Shown in pieces: positions 17,423 to 26,063 of a stretch of DNA of 64,000 bases. The DNA lies in contig JAKLKC010000020.1 in assembly GCA_023150875.1 (NCBI GenBank), positions 41,081 to 105,080 of the forward strand. The letters are read 5' to 3'. The translations under genes and the position numbers were made by a program. Each line of letters opens with the position of its first letter. The first letter of the stretch is position 1. A model generated the notes under the pieces. It was not told the DNA's origin. It worked only from the letters and a program-made list of their open reading frames with translations, and made no database searches. Source of the stretch: Myxococcota bacterium (GTDB taxonomy: Bacteria > Myxococcota_A > UBA796 > UBA9615 > JAKLKC01).

Positions 17423-20400
17423 CGCTATGCACCGCTGCCAGCACGGGCTGGGTCTCCTGGACCGGCCCATCGCTCGGGCCCCCGTGGACCGGCACCGACT
17501 CCGGCGGCCCGATGGTGACGTGGGTGGTCAGCTCGTACGCCCCCAGGGCGAGCACGATGTAGCGCTGGATGAGCATGTGGGCCAGCGACATGTGCGCCTG
17601 CATGACGCTCCCGGAGCCGCCGTCCACAGCGAAGGGCGGGACCTCCAGCCGGCCGACGACGTCCTCTCCCCCCGCCGCCCACCGCATGGTGAGCTTGGGG
17701 GAGTGGGACTGTTTGCCCAGCAACCCCACCAGCTCTGGGACGAGTCCGCAGGGCGAGCTCACGTACGAGGAGGGCCGAGCGCGGTCGAGCCACAGCCGGA
17801 ACGAGAGGACCAGGCGGCTGCCGTCCGTCGAGTCGGCAGTGACCTGCTTCTCCAGCAGGCGCTCGATCGCGGCGAGCAGCGCCGTCTTCTCGTCGGGAAC
17901 GGTCTCCTCGAACACTCCGATCTCCGTCGCCAGGTCGTCCACTTCCTTCGTCCAGCGGTAGAAGGTCAGCAGCTCGCCGTAGGGCAGCACGGGGCGGCTC
18001 CCGGTGGCATCGCCCTCGGGGGCCGCCATGGCCCGGTTGACCCTCACCACCACGTCGACGGCGTCCGCGGGATCTCCCACCGCCTCGATCCAGAGCGCCA
18101 GGTCCGCCCAGTCGAACGCACGGAAGCAGGCTCGGACGCGGACCTTCGTCCCGTCCAGATCGGCCGACGCGAACTTGTTGAGGAGAGAGCGGACCACCTC
18201 CCGGGTGTCGGCGCCGCTCTGGGGCGGCTCCAGCCGGAACCTCTGGAGGAGGCAGACCGCAGGTTCCTCCTCTCCCCCTTTCGCTGCGTCCGGGAAGAGA
18301 TCCTCGACCTTCTCGACCAACGGGCAGCACTGCCCGAACCCACCACCGCCCGTGCTGTGCGAGAGGACCGGGAGCAGCTCCAGGTCCATCCGCCGGACGT
18401 AGTGGGGCAACGGCAGGTGGGCGAGCCGCGTCGTCTCTTCGGCGGTGAGGTCCGCGTCGAGCCTGGAAAACGGTCGGATCACCTGGACGAAGTCGTACCG
18501 GCCGAGACACCGGAACCACTCCACGTCCCCTCCCCGGGGCCAGGGGCGATACCAGGATCTTGTGGGGGGTGAGGCTGCGCCTCCGTGCTCTGCGCGCCCC
18601 CAGTGGGCATCGAAGAACGCGAGGGTGATCCGCTCCCCGTTTCCGAAGTAGCTCCAATCCCAGGCGCTCCGGGACTGCCCCGCCTCCCTGCCGAGGGCTT
18701 CCAGGCGCAGCCCCGTGTAAAGGATCGGCGCGACCTCCAGGTAGTGGCCCGCGGCCATCGCCGTGAGCGCCCCCGCGCGTCTCGGAGCTCCGGCATCCAC
18801 CAGGATGTCCCACACAGCCATCTGCTCCCCCATCCACGCCTGCCACGCGAGGTGGAGGGACTCCTGCGCCCCGAGCTCCGCCACCTTCGGGTCGTCTCCA
18901 GTGACGCCGACCGGCCTGGCGCCGAGCCGGGCCCAGCTCGTTACGCGGGCTCCGACCTCCGTCGGATCCCCAAGGAAGCGCCGCGTCGCGGAGTACGACG
19001 CGCATCGCTTCCACATCTCCTCCAGATCGGTACGGAGTGCGTCCGAAGCCTGCGCGGCTGGCTCCGAGGCACCCGAGGCGTAGGGCCGGAAGACCGCGGA
19101 GAAGCCCTCCTCGATGCCGCCGGCCGCCTCGGCTCGATCCGCCTCGCGCATCACCCCCGACAGCACTTCCACCGAGAACCGCGCATACTCCCGCGCCGCT
19201 TGCAGCTCCCACCGCCGCAGCCTCGCGCGGGTCCGGTCGTCCTTGTCCGCAGACGCCGCCAGCGCCGTGCAGATCCGCTCGGTGTCGCGGCGGAGACGGT
19301 CGAACATCGCCCGCATGGGATCGAGCTGTTCGTTCAGCGCCGCGTCGTTCCCGCGCTTCCACACCGCGTCGACCGCCGCCAGGAGGGCCTCCGCTCGGGA
19401 CAGGGGGTCCAGGAACGCTTCGCTGTCCGGGCCCCACTTGCTCCGGCTCAGCGCCCCGATGGTCAGGGAGAACAGGTAGCAGGGCCCCACCGTGGCCATC
19501 GCCAGCAGGTCGGCAAGGACCTCGCCGACGGCCGCCGAGAAGTGTGGCCGGTAGCTGGGCTCGGGACAGGTGGCCCAGAGCACCCGCAGGAGGCGCTGGA
19601 TCGGTCCCTCCAACCACGGTTGGAACACGCCCTCGCGGGAGATCGAGTCGTGGGGCGGGAGCACCCCATGGGCGCACTCGTGGAAGACGTGGGCGAAGTG
19701 CCGCGGCGTCTCGATGAGGTAGAGGGGGCATTCGACCCCAAGACGGCGGCCGTCGATCTCGACGAAGCTGTCGTGGCGGTCGGTCAGGGCCACAGTCACC
19801 AGCATCGGCTCCGATCCCGCCCCCGGGAGCCGGAGGAGGAGCGAGGAGTTGGCCACGACGCGCTCCGCACCCTGGCGGAGGACGTTCTGCGACACGCGGT
19901 GCAGGAACTGCCTCCCCTCCATCTGGGTTCGGGGTACCGAGGGGAACCCCGCCGGCATCATGGCGAGGACGTGGTCCACCGAGCGCCGGACGGTGCGGAG
20001 GACCCTGAACGCCGACGCGATGTCGCGGTCCCGGCGGCCCAGGCGCGCGAGCTGCTCCGTCAGGGGCGTGTGCTTCGCCCGCGGCCCGGCGGCGTCCGAG
20101 TCGCCCCGGGCGAGCTGGGTGGCTCGCGCGCACCTCTCGACGTCCCGGAGCCGCCGAGCGTAACGGCAGACGTCCAGAAGCCGCGCCACGTCGCTCCCAG
20201 CGTTATCTCCAATCTCTTGGAGGACGTCATCGGGCCGCTTCCTCTGCCGGCGTTGCCCACCGCGAGGGGATGGTGTGGCCGAGGTCGCCACGCCATTCGG
20301 ATTCCAACCGTGCAATACACTCACGATCTCGTCTTCGTGCATCAACCCGATGAGCGACAGCGAGTCGGAGTCCATGAGCTTCGGCGCGGGGCAGGTCTGG

Positions 20401-20801
20401 CCACATGCCTCGTGCAGGAAGCGCGGGGGAAGGGTGCGGAGGCACCGGGCGATGGTCTCGAGATCCTCGTCCGAGGTCTGCTCCGAGGAGACCGGCGGCC
20501 CGGCGGGGGCCCGTGTTTGGGACGAGGACCGGGCGAGGAACCTGTCCAGGACGTGGATGTCCTCGACCAGTTCGCTCCCGATCAGGCGCAGCCGCCCGAG
20601 CTGGGCGTCGAGCCCCTCCATGACGTGGACCAGGACCTCCTTGTCGCAGATCGCCCCCTGGTCGACGGTCGAGCGTTCCACGTAGCCCAGGGAGCGCCGG
20701 ATGACGAGGAAGTCGTCGAGGACGTAACGGAAGAGGCGGAGCTGGTCCAGGTAGGCCAGAAGGACGAAGAAGTAGGGTTTGAGTTCGGTAGGGTTCGACA
20801 C
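17418..20801 (-). CDS. large protein with HExxH metallopeptidase signature (cassette gene C)
   Basis: 1127 aa, GTG at 20801 with TAGGAGG seven bases upstream and only 11 bases after the stop of the previous gene. Residues 1-270 are helical. FAHVFHECAHGVLPPH contains HExxH (His374, Glu375, His378), followed 49 residues later by GEVLADLLAM, whose Glu427 and Asp431 fit a gluzincin-type ExxxD third ligand. Residues about 455-1127 match nothing I recognise; a cysteine-rich spot (FGQCCPLVE) lies near 800. No signal peptide is present, so it is probably cytosolic. The pairing with an effector-like neighbour suggests a protease role in a conflict system, but this is inference. The frame is open without breaks. 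Confidence 0.72.
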   Translation of the reverse strand: MSNPTELKPYFFVLLAYLDQLRLFRYVLDDFLVIRRSLGYVERSTVDQGAICDKEVLVHVMEGLDAQLGRLRLIGSELVEDIHVLDRFLARSSSQTRAPAGPPVSSEQTSDEDLETIARCLRTLPPRFLHEACGQTCPAPKLMDSDSLSLIGLMHEDEIVSVLHGWNPNGVATSATPSPRGGQRRQRKRPDDVLQEIGDNAGSDVARLLDVCRYARRLRDVERCARATQLARGDSDAAGPRAKHTPLTEQLARLGRRDRDIASAFRVLRTVRRSVDHVLAMMPAGFPSVPRTQMEGRQFLHRVSQNVLRQGAERVVANSSLLLRLPGAGSEPMLVTVALTDRHDSFVEIDGRRLGVECPLYLIETPRHFAHVFHECAHGVLPPHDSISREGVFQPWLEGPIQRLLRVLWATCPEPSYRPHFSAAVGEVLADLLAMATVGPCYLFSLTIGALSRSKWGPDSEAFLDPLSRAEALLAAVDAVWKRGNDAALNEQLDPMRAMFDRLRRDTERICTALAASADKDDRTRARLRRWELQAAREYARFSVEVLSGVMREADRAEAAGGIEEGFSAVFRPYASGASEPAAQASDALRTDLEEMWKRCASYSATRRFLGDPTEVGARVTSWARLGARPVGVTGDDPKVAELGAQESLHLAWQAWMGEQMAVWDILVDAGAPRRAGALTAMAAGHYLEVAPILYTGLRLEALGREAGQSRSAWDWSYFGNGERITLAFFDAHWGRAEHGGAASPPTRSWYRPWPRGGDVEWFRCLGRYDFVQVIRPFSRLDADLTAEETTRLAHLPLPHYVRRMDLELLPVLSHSTGGGGFGQCCPLVEKVEDLFPDAAKGGEEEPAVCLLQRFRLEPPQSGADTREVVRSLLNKFASADLDGTKVRVRACFRAFDWADLALWIEAVGDPADAVDVVVRVNRAMAAPEGDATGSRPVLPYGELLTFYRWTKEVDDLATEIGVFEETVPDEKTALLAAIERLLEKQVTADSTDGSRLVLSFRLWLDRARPSSYVSSPCGLVPELVGLLGKQSHSPKLTMRWAAGGEDVVGRLEVPPFAVDGGSGSVMQAHMSLAHMLIQRYIVLALGAYELTTHVTIGPPESVPVHGGPSDGPVQETQPVLAAVHSV

Positions 20802-20812
20802 GCCATGCCCTC

Positions 20813-23488
20813 CTACGGTGGCGAGATCGCGCCGATCGCTTCCTGGGCGAGCTGCTCCAGCCGGCGCGTCCTGGATGGCCCGACAGGCGGCAGCGTGTCC
20901 GCCTCGACCAGCGCCCGGTACTTCCAGGCGACGCAATCCCACCACGCGATCACCGGAAGGGTCTGTCCGGTCACCCAGGCCAGCAGGTCCCGCAGGGCCC
21001 GGCCCGCCTCGTGACGCCCCCCCACCCTCCTTTGGAGACAGCGTTCGTCGTCCACCAGGTCGCTGAGGCTCCGCTCCAGGGGGTGGGATCGGGGCGCCAG
21101 CACGAGCACCTGGTGGCTCACGCGGCCTCCCCGCCGGGGAGCCGCTCTGGAGAGGGCGCTCCCCAGCTCGAACGGCATGTTCAGCCTCGCGGTGCCGAAC
21201 AGGGGATCGCCGAGGATCCGGCGGAGGTCGTGTACCGACCAATGAGCCCTCCCGATGTGCTTCGTGATCGCGGACGCGCTGGCGCGCTCTTCGATGTCTC
21301 CGGCCACCACGGGGCGGAACCCGGCCCCGACGGCGATCACCCGCAGCAGGTCCAGGGTCGGCCGGTAGCCGTCGTCGTAGGGCACATTGAAGAAGATCCG
21401 CCGGGCATGCTTCGGGGGGACGAAGGTCCAGCTCGCTTCCGGGTGCCTCTCCTTGGCGGTCCGGATCGCCTCGATCGGCTGTGGCCCCCAACGAGTGGGA
21501 TGCCTCGCCTCTTCCGAGGAGATCTCCGCGTCGCACAGGCCGAGCTTCACGAGCTGGTCCGCGACCTCGCCCCCAGCCAGGACGGGCAGGTCGCCGTGCC
21601 GGAAGAGGCGGCGGAACCACGGCAGGACCACCTCGCGTCGGGGCTGGGCGGGGCCGTGCACGAGGACCACCTGGGGCGCGACTCCGGATGGAGACCCGTC
21701 CGTCGCGTCCTCCTCGACGTCGATGATCATTGCCGGAGGTCGGGGCAGGGCACCATCCGACCGGCCGAACAGCCCGGTCGGCGTCCTTCGTGGCGGGCCC
21801 TCCGGCCCGGTTCCCGGTGGCTTCACGGCCAGCCCCCGTGGCGAGCAGCCCGCCGCTCCCGGGTAAAGCCGAGGGCGGGGTGTGCCGGTGGGTTCGATCC
21901 ACACCAGGTCCCAGAGGGCCCGTCGGGCGAGGTCCGGCGACGCGGCCCCCGCGCAACGATGGCGCTCCCAGTGCCGGCGGACGACCTCGGCGGGGCCGCC
22001 CACGGAACCCGCCATGCCGGCCTCCAGGACCGCCAGGTGGGCATCCCCCTCTTCGATGGCGGCATCGGCACCGGGGCCGCCTTCCGCCGCGAGCCCGGCG
22101 AGGCCGCACGCCGCCACGAGCCCGATCCGCGCCCCGTCCCGAAGGGCGGGCTCCCCTCGGTGCTCACCCCATGTCACCACGGAATGGAGAAGGGCGCGGG
22201 CCTGTCGGATCCTCCGATCCCGGAGGGGATCGTCCCATCCCGCCCCGGAGGCCAGCAGGGACTGGGCGGCCCTCAGCGCGAGGGCGGCGTCGACCGCGCT
22301 GGCGATCCGGCGCGGCGCATCCGCCGCCACCCGCCAGGGATCCTGGTGCACAGCCTCCAGCTCTTCAATGTAGCGCGCCAGCGAGCTCCCGGGCTCCACC
22401 GCGGGAGCCCTCCCGCACCGTTCCGTGAACCAGGCGCTCTGCGGCTTCGCGAGCTTCGGCCCCCCGAGCGAGATCCAGACGGCCCACTTCTCGGCCCGGC
22501 GTACTTCCTTGCGAGCCTGGACGACCTCGGGGTGCTCTGGATCGTAGTCTCTCTCGAGCCGCGCCTGCGCCTCCCTGGCGCCGCCGAGGTCCCCCGCCCG
22601 GGCCAGCATTCGGACCCTCTCCGCCAGGTCCTGTCCCGGCAGGCTCCCCGACGCTCCGACACCCGGTGGACGGGGGCGAGGCGGCCCCGAGGTGTCCCGC
22701 CCCACGTAGCGATCCAGACATCGACGGCGTCGCCGCTCTTTCCGGATGCGTTCCTGGTCATCCTGGGAGACTAGGCTCTCCAGGGCATACTCTTCGCCAC
22801 CGATCCAGCAGACCCACAGGGGGAGCCCGTACCTACGGGATCCGTTACCCTGGGTGGCGCAGCCGCCGACGATCTTGGACAGGAACGTGGCGCACAGGTG
22901 AAGGGCTCCCGCGTGCTCGGCGTGCCTCAGGGAGGCGCCGACGTAGACGACGAGCAACGCCGGCGGCGCCACCTTACGGACGACGACCCGACTTGCGGCG
23001 GCCGCGAGGGAGTCCGCGTCCTGGGCCATCGCCTCGACCATCCAGGCGTTCCGCACGAGGGCATCCCACTCGTTCCGGGAGGCGGGAAAGGTCCACCACA
23101 CCAGGTCGTCGTCGAGGGGAGAGCTCGCCTCGGCCGGCGGCATGACGCCGGCGTGTGCTTCCGCTCCGGGAGCTCCGTAGTCGGCGGGCTGGAGGAGGCG
23201 AGCGGGGGTGACGACGACCTCCGGGGGCCGGGATGGCGAACGGGACCCGGCCTTCCCCCCGCGCCGGGACGACGCGCGCCCGCCTCCCGCGAGCCGGCCC
23301 AGGGCCCCGCGGACGGCGCTCCCGAAGGGGGTGAGGGGCTCGGTCCCGCCGGCGCAGAGGTGCAGCACCTCGACCCAACGTGGCCTGACCGCCACACCAG
23401 ACCAGTCGAGGCCTCGCCAGCTCTCCAGCGCTCTCTCACCGCCAGCATCGCCGGACCAGACGCCACCGACTACGAACGGCTTCCCCAT
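20813..23488 (-). CDS. protein with C-terminal TIR/deoxyribosyltransferase-like domain (cassette gene B)
   Basis: 891 aa, ATG at 23488. The C-terminal 195 residues carry an N-x-P-[FY]-D pattern (RIFFNVPYDDGYRPTLDLL, from 697), a central S-V-H-D-L (751-755) and NMPFELGSAL (770-779). This arrangement matches by eye a widespread uncharacterised bacterial family in which 'FxNxPFDxxYxP ... IHDLSR ... RFNMPFELG' is conserved, and whose topology resembles TIR and nucleoside 2-deoxyribosyltransferase Rossmann-like domains. Such domains often cleave nucleotides as toxic effectors; that function is inferred. Residues 1-240 contain a mixed domain (VVYVGASLRHAEHAGALHLC, YGLPLWVCWIGGEEY) and 270-560 are helical. 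No signal peptide is seen. Confidence 0.68.
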   Translation of the reverse strand: MGKPFVVGGVWSGDAGGERALESWRGLDWSGVAVRPRWVEVLHLCAGGTEPLTPFGSAVRGALGRLAGGGRASSRRGGKAGSRSPSRPPEVVVTPARLLQPADYGAPGAEAHAGVMPPAEASSPLDDDLVWWTFPASRNEWDALVRNAWMVEAMAQDADSLAAAASRVVVRKVAPPALLVVYVGASLRHAEHAGALHLCATFLSKIVGGCATQGNGSRRYGLPLWVCWIGGEEYALESLVSQDDQERIRKERRRRRCLDRYVGRDTSGPPRPRPPGVGASGSLPGQDLAERVRMLARAGDLGGAREAQARLERDYDPEHPEVVQARKEVRRAEKWAVWISLGGPKLAKPQSAWFTERCGRAPAVEPGSSLARYIEELEAVHQDPWRVAADAPRRIASAVDAALALRAAQSLLASGAGWDDPLRDRRIRQARALLHSVVTWGEHRGEPALRDGARIGLVAACGLAGLAAEGGPGADAAIEEGDAHLAVLEAGMAGSVGGPAEVVRRHWERHRCAGAASPDLARRALWDLVWIEPTGTPRPRLYPGAAGCSPRGLAVKPPGTGPEGPPRRTPTGLFGRSDGALPRPPAMIIDVEEDATDGSPSGVAPQVVLVHGPAQPRREVVLPWFRRLFRHGDLPVLAGGEVADQLVKLGLCDAEISSEEARHPTRWGPQPIEAIRTAKERHPEASWTFVPPKHARRIFFNVPYDDGYRPTLDLLRVIAVGAGFRPVVAGDIEERASASAITKHIGRAHWSVHDLRRILGDPLFGTARLNMPFELGSALSRAAPRRGGRVSHQVLVLAPRSHPLERSLSDLVDDERCLQRRVGGRHEAGRALRDLLAWVTGQTLPVIAWWDCVAWKYRALVEADTLPPVGPSRTRRLEQLAQEAIGAISPP

Positions 23489-23587
23489 CGCACGCCCCCA
23501 GAGCTCGCCACGGACTCCCGATCTCGCGGGCCCACCCGACGCCGCCGAGGCGCGGGCGAGCCGCGCGGGGGGCGGCGACCGGAGGGG

Positions 23588-24271
23588 TCAGTCCTCGGGC
23601 AGGTCGATGAGGGGACGGGATCGCCAGGCGATGGGATTGCTGAACATCCCGCTGCCGTGCGTCACTTCCCGGGGGCCTTCGATGGGGACGGGTGCATCGG
23701 CCCGCTCCTCGAAGAGCGAGGCGTTGTAGGCGCCATCCTCGGCGACGTCCATGCGGTCCTCGAGGCCGTCCACCTGGTGGGCGAGCTTGCCGACCCTGCG
23801 GTTCAGGCCGCCGACCTTGCCGTCCAGGGCACCGACACCGCGTTCCAGGTCGGTGACCTTGCTCTCCAGGCTGCCGACCCGGCGGTCAAGGCCGTCGACC
23901 TTGTGCTCCAGGCTGCCGACCCGGCGGTCAAGGTTGTCGACCTTGTGCTCCAGGCTGCCGACCCGGCGGTCAAGGCCGTCGACCTTGTGCTCCAGGCTGC
24001 CGACCCGGCGGTCAAGGTTGTCGACCTTGTGCTCCAGGCCCGTGAGGCGCCCCTTGACCTCTACCATGTCGCCCTGGAGAGCGATGATCCCGGTCTGGAT
24101 CGGTGCGATGGCCTCGCGGATCTGATCGCGGATCGATGCGGTGAGCTCGTCAATCGGAACGGACACCCCCCCGCTCGGTGGCGGGGGGGCTGGGCGGTTC
24201 GAAGGTGGGGTGGTTGCAGCGGGATCCACGGGCGTGCCCCCGGCTGCCCGGTCGGATGTCTCGGCGATCAT
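23588..24271 (-). CDS. heptad-repeat coiled-coil protein (cassette gene A)
   Basis: 227 aa, ATG at 24271 with GGAAGAG six bases upstream; a TTG at 24319 is an alternative with no ribosome site. A Pro/Ala/Thr-rich N-terminus is followed by a helix (IDELTASIRDQIREAIAPIQ) and a long coiled coil built of 14-residue repeats of the form VGSLEHKVD(N/G)LDRR, four near-identical, then diverged repeats. The C-terminus (FSNPIAWRSRPLIDLPED) is non-repetitive. It has no enzymatic motif and could be a scaffold, sensor or oligomerisation partner for genes B and C. It is the first gene after a strong promoter-like sequence. Confidence 0.75.
   Translation of the reverse strand: MIAETSDRAAGGTPVDPAATTPPSNRPAPPPPSGGVSVPIDELTASIRDQIREAIAPIQTGIIALQGDMVEVKGRLTGLEHKVDNLDRRVGSLEHKVDGLDRRVGSLEHKVDNLDRRVGSLEHKVDGLDRRVGSLESKVTDLERGVGALDGKVGGLNRRVGKLAHQVDGLEDRMDVAEDGAYNASLFEERADAPVPIEGPREVTHGSGMFSNPIAWRSRPLIDLPED
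23868..24035 (-). repeat. four 42-base tandem repeats inside the coiled-coil gene
   Basis: Units at 23868-23909, 23910-23951, 23952-23993 and 23994-24035 are identical except for a two-base position that alternates CC, TT, CC, TT, so the array is really two 84-base units. Each unit encodes 14 residues (two heptads). The near-absence of silent drift implies recent expansion or gene conversion. Confidence 0.9.
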
Positions 24272-24387
24272 CGGGTCTCTTCCGCTTGAAGAAAGGGAAC
24301 GGGTGGGCTTCCGAGGCAAGGTTCGGTGACTCCGCCGCTCGGCTCCCCATCGCGCCGCGGCGGGCGGTCAGAAGCGAACTGAGCCGA

Positions 24388-24415
24388 ATTGTAGAAGCCC
24401 GGGCGGGGCTGTCAA
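24388..24415 (-). promoter_or_regulatory. near-consensus sigma70 promoter of the three-gene cassette
   Basis: On the minus strand TTGACA (24415-24410) is followed after 16 bases by TACAAT (24393-24388), 117 bases upstream of the coiled-coil gene start. It is the best sigma70 match I see in the window and reads only into genes A, B and C. The 5' leader of about 110 bases has no obvious gene. Confidence 0.65.
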
Positions 24416-24554
24416 GCGGGCCCATAGTCCCCGTTGTCGGAACGACGTGCTTGAGGCGTCTCCCGGGGCGCGTTAGCGCGGGATGGCGGCCGGATCCAGG
24501 CGCTTATCGCGGCTCATCGGTCGATTTCCGTTCCAGCGGAGGCTCTGCGTGCGA

Positions 24555-24568
24555 GCCCACCGGTGGGC
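24555..24568. promoter_or_regulatory. 14-base perfect palindrome downstream of the flotillin gene
   Basis: GCCCACCGGTGGGC lies 35 bases past the flotillin stop, in the 331-base gap before the cassette. It could be an operator or a short terminator stem; there is no T-tract on either side. Nothing else was seen in 24272-24602 apart from the promoter at 24388-24415. Confidence 0.3.
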
Positions 24569-24602
24569 GGAGGGGGGAGAGCCCGCGGGGGCGGTGGGGG
24601 GA

Positions 24603-26063
24603 TCAGCGGGAGCCCGGTCCGCCGGTGGGCTTCGCCGCGTTGCCCCGCAGGGGCTCGGCGGCGGGGGCCTCGGCGCGGGTGTCGTCGGTGTCGGCGAGGC
24701 GGCCGATGAGGCGCTGGACGTCGATGCCGGTCATCGAACGGACCAGGGGGGGGAGCTGGGCCATGGCGGAGACGACCTCGCCGGTGAGGCGCGAGACACC
24801 GCCGCCGTCGCCCCCCATGACCACGATCTTCTCGGTGCGCTCCAGGGGGGCGGCGATGGCGCGGGCCAGCTCGGGCAGGACCTGCAGGAACATCTGGCCC
24901 ACGGCGGCGTCGTTGTACTGCTTGAACGCCTCGGCCTTGCGCTCCATCGCCTCGGCCTCGGCGAGGCCCCGGGCGCGGATGGCGTCGGCGTCGGCGAGGC
25001 CCCGGGCCCTTTGCACCTCGGCCTCGGCGATGCCCCTGGCCTTGTCCGCCTCGGCGGTGGCCTCGCCGTGGGCCTTGGCCGCCTGGGCCTTGGCCTCGGC
25101 GTCGGCCACCGTGCGGTACTTCTGAGCCTGGGCGTCCACTTCGGCGGCGTACTTCCGGGCCTCCGCGGGCTTCTTGACCGTCGCCTCGAGCTCCTTCTCG
25201 ATCCGCATGGCCTCCTTCTCGTTCACGACGATGGCCTGGATCCTCTTCTCGATCTCGAAGGCGGCCTCGCTCTTGGCCCGGGCGGTGTTCTCCTGCTCCT
25301 GGTAGGTGGCCAGGTTGAGCTTGTAGTCCCTCTCGGCCTCGGCGATCTTCGTCTGGGCCTGGAGCTGGGCGACCTCGCTCACCCGCTTGGCGTCGGCGGT
25401 GTTGATGGCCGCCTCCCGGGTCGCCTGGGCCTGTGCGATGTCGGCGTCCCGCCGGGCCTCGGCCTCGGCGATCTGGGCGTCGCGGCGGACCACCGCCAGC
25501 CGGGGGCGCCCCAGCGCCTCCAGGTAGCCCTCCCCGTCCTTCACGTCCCGGAGGGTGAAGCTCACGATCCCGAGCCCCATCTTCTGCATGTCCGAGGCGG
25601 CGTGGTGCTGCACCGCCTGGGCGAACTTGTCCCTCTCCTTGTAGATCTCCTCCACCGTCATCTGGCCTAGGATCGCCCGGAGGTGCCCCTCCATGGTCTG
25701 CTTGGCGACGCCGGCGACCTCCACGGTCTTCCTGCCGATGAACTGCCGCGCCGCCGTGCGGATGGACGCCTCGTCGTTGCGGACCGCGATCTGGGCGACG
25801 CCGTCCACGTCCATGGCGATCCCCTGGGCGGTGTAGACCTGCCGGTTGTGGACGTCGATGGTGAGCACCTCCAGGGTGAGGCGGTCCGCCCGGTTGATCA
25901 CCGGCCACACCACCGTCCGCCCCCCCACCACCACCCGGGGCTCCCCGTGCCCCGAGACGATGAGGGCCTCGTTGGGGCCCACGGTCTGGACCATCGCGAG
26001 CAGGGCCCTCAGCAGGATCAGCAGGGCGATCCCCGCGCCCACCGCCAGAATGATCGTCGTCAT
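24603..26063 (-). CDS. flotillin-family SPFH/Band 7 protein
   Basis: 486 aa, ATG at 26063. An N-terminal membrane hairpin (IILAVGAGIALLILLRALLA) is followed by an SPFH domain (VGPNEALIVSGHGEPRVVVGG ... FIGRKTVEVAGVAKQTMEGHLRAILGQMTVEEIYKERDKF ... MGLGIVSFTLRDVKD) and a long Glu/Ala-rich coiled coil (AEAEARRDADIAQAQATREA ... ARGLAEAEAMERKAEAFKQY), then a Gly-rich end. Flotillins oligomerise on the inner membrane face and organise lipid microdomains. The start codon overlaps the stop of the NfeD-like gene (ATGA), the common flotillin/NfeD partner arrangement. Confidence 0.93.
   Translation of the reverse strand: MTTIILAVGAGIALLILLRALLAMVQTVGPNEALIVSGHGEPRVVVGGRTVVWPVINRADRLTLEVLTIDVHNRQVYTAQGIAMDVDGVAQIAVRNDEASIRTAARQFIGRKTVEVAGVAKQTMEGHLRAILGQMTVEEIYKERDKFAQAVQHHAASDMQKMGLGIVSFTLRDVKDGEGYLEALGRPRLAVVRRDAQIAEAEARRDADIAQAQATREAAINTADAKRVSEVAQLQAQTKIAEAERDYKLNLATYQEQENTARAKSEAAFEIEKRIQAIVVNEKEAMRIEKELEATVKKPAEARKYAAEVDAQAQKYRTVADAEAKAQAAKAHGEATAEADKARGIAEAEVQRARGLADADAIRARGLAEAEAMERKAEAFKQYNDAAVGQMFLQVLPELARAIAAPLERTEKIVVMGGDGGGVSRLTGEVVSAMAQLPPLVRSMTGIDVQRLIGRLADTDDTRAEAPAAEPLRGNAAKPTGGPGSR

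Noticed and set aside
23868..24035. CRISPR array
   Set aside because: Repeats are directly contiguous without spacers and encode coiled-coil heptads in frame.
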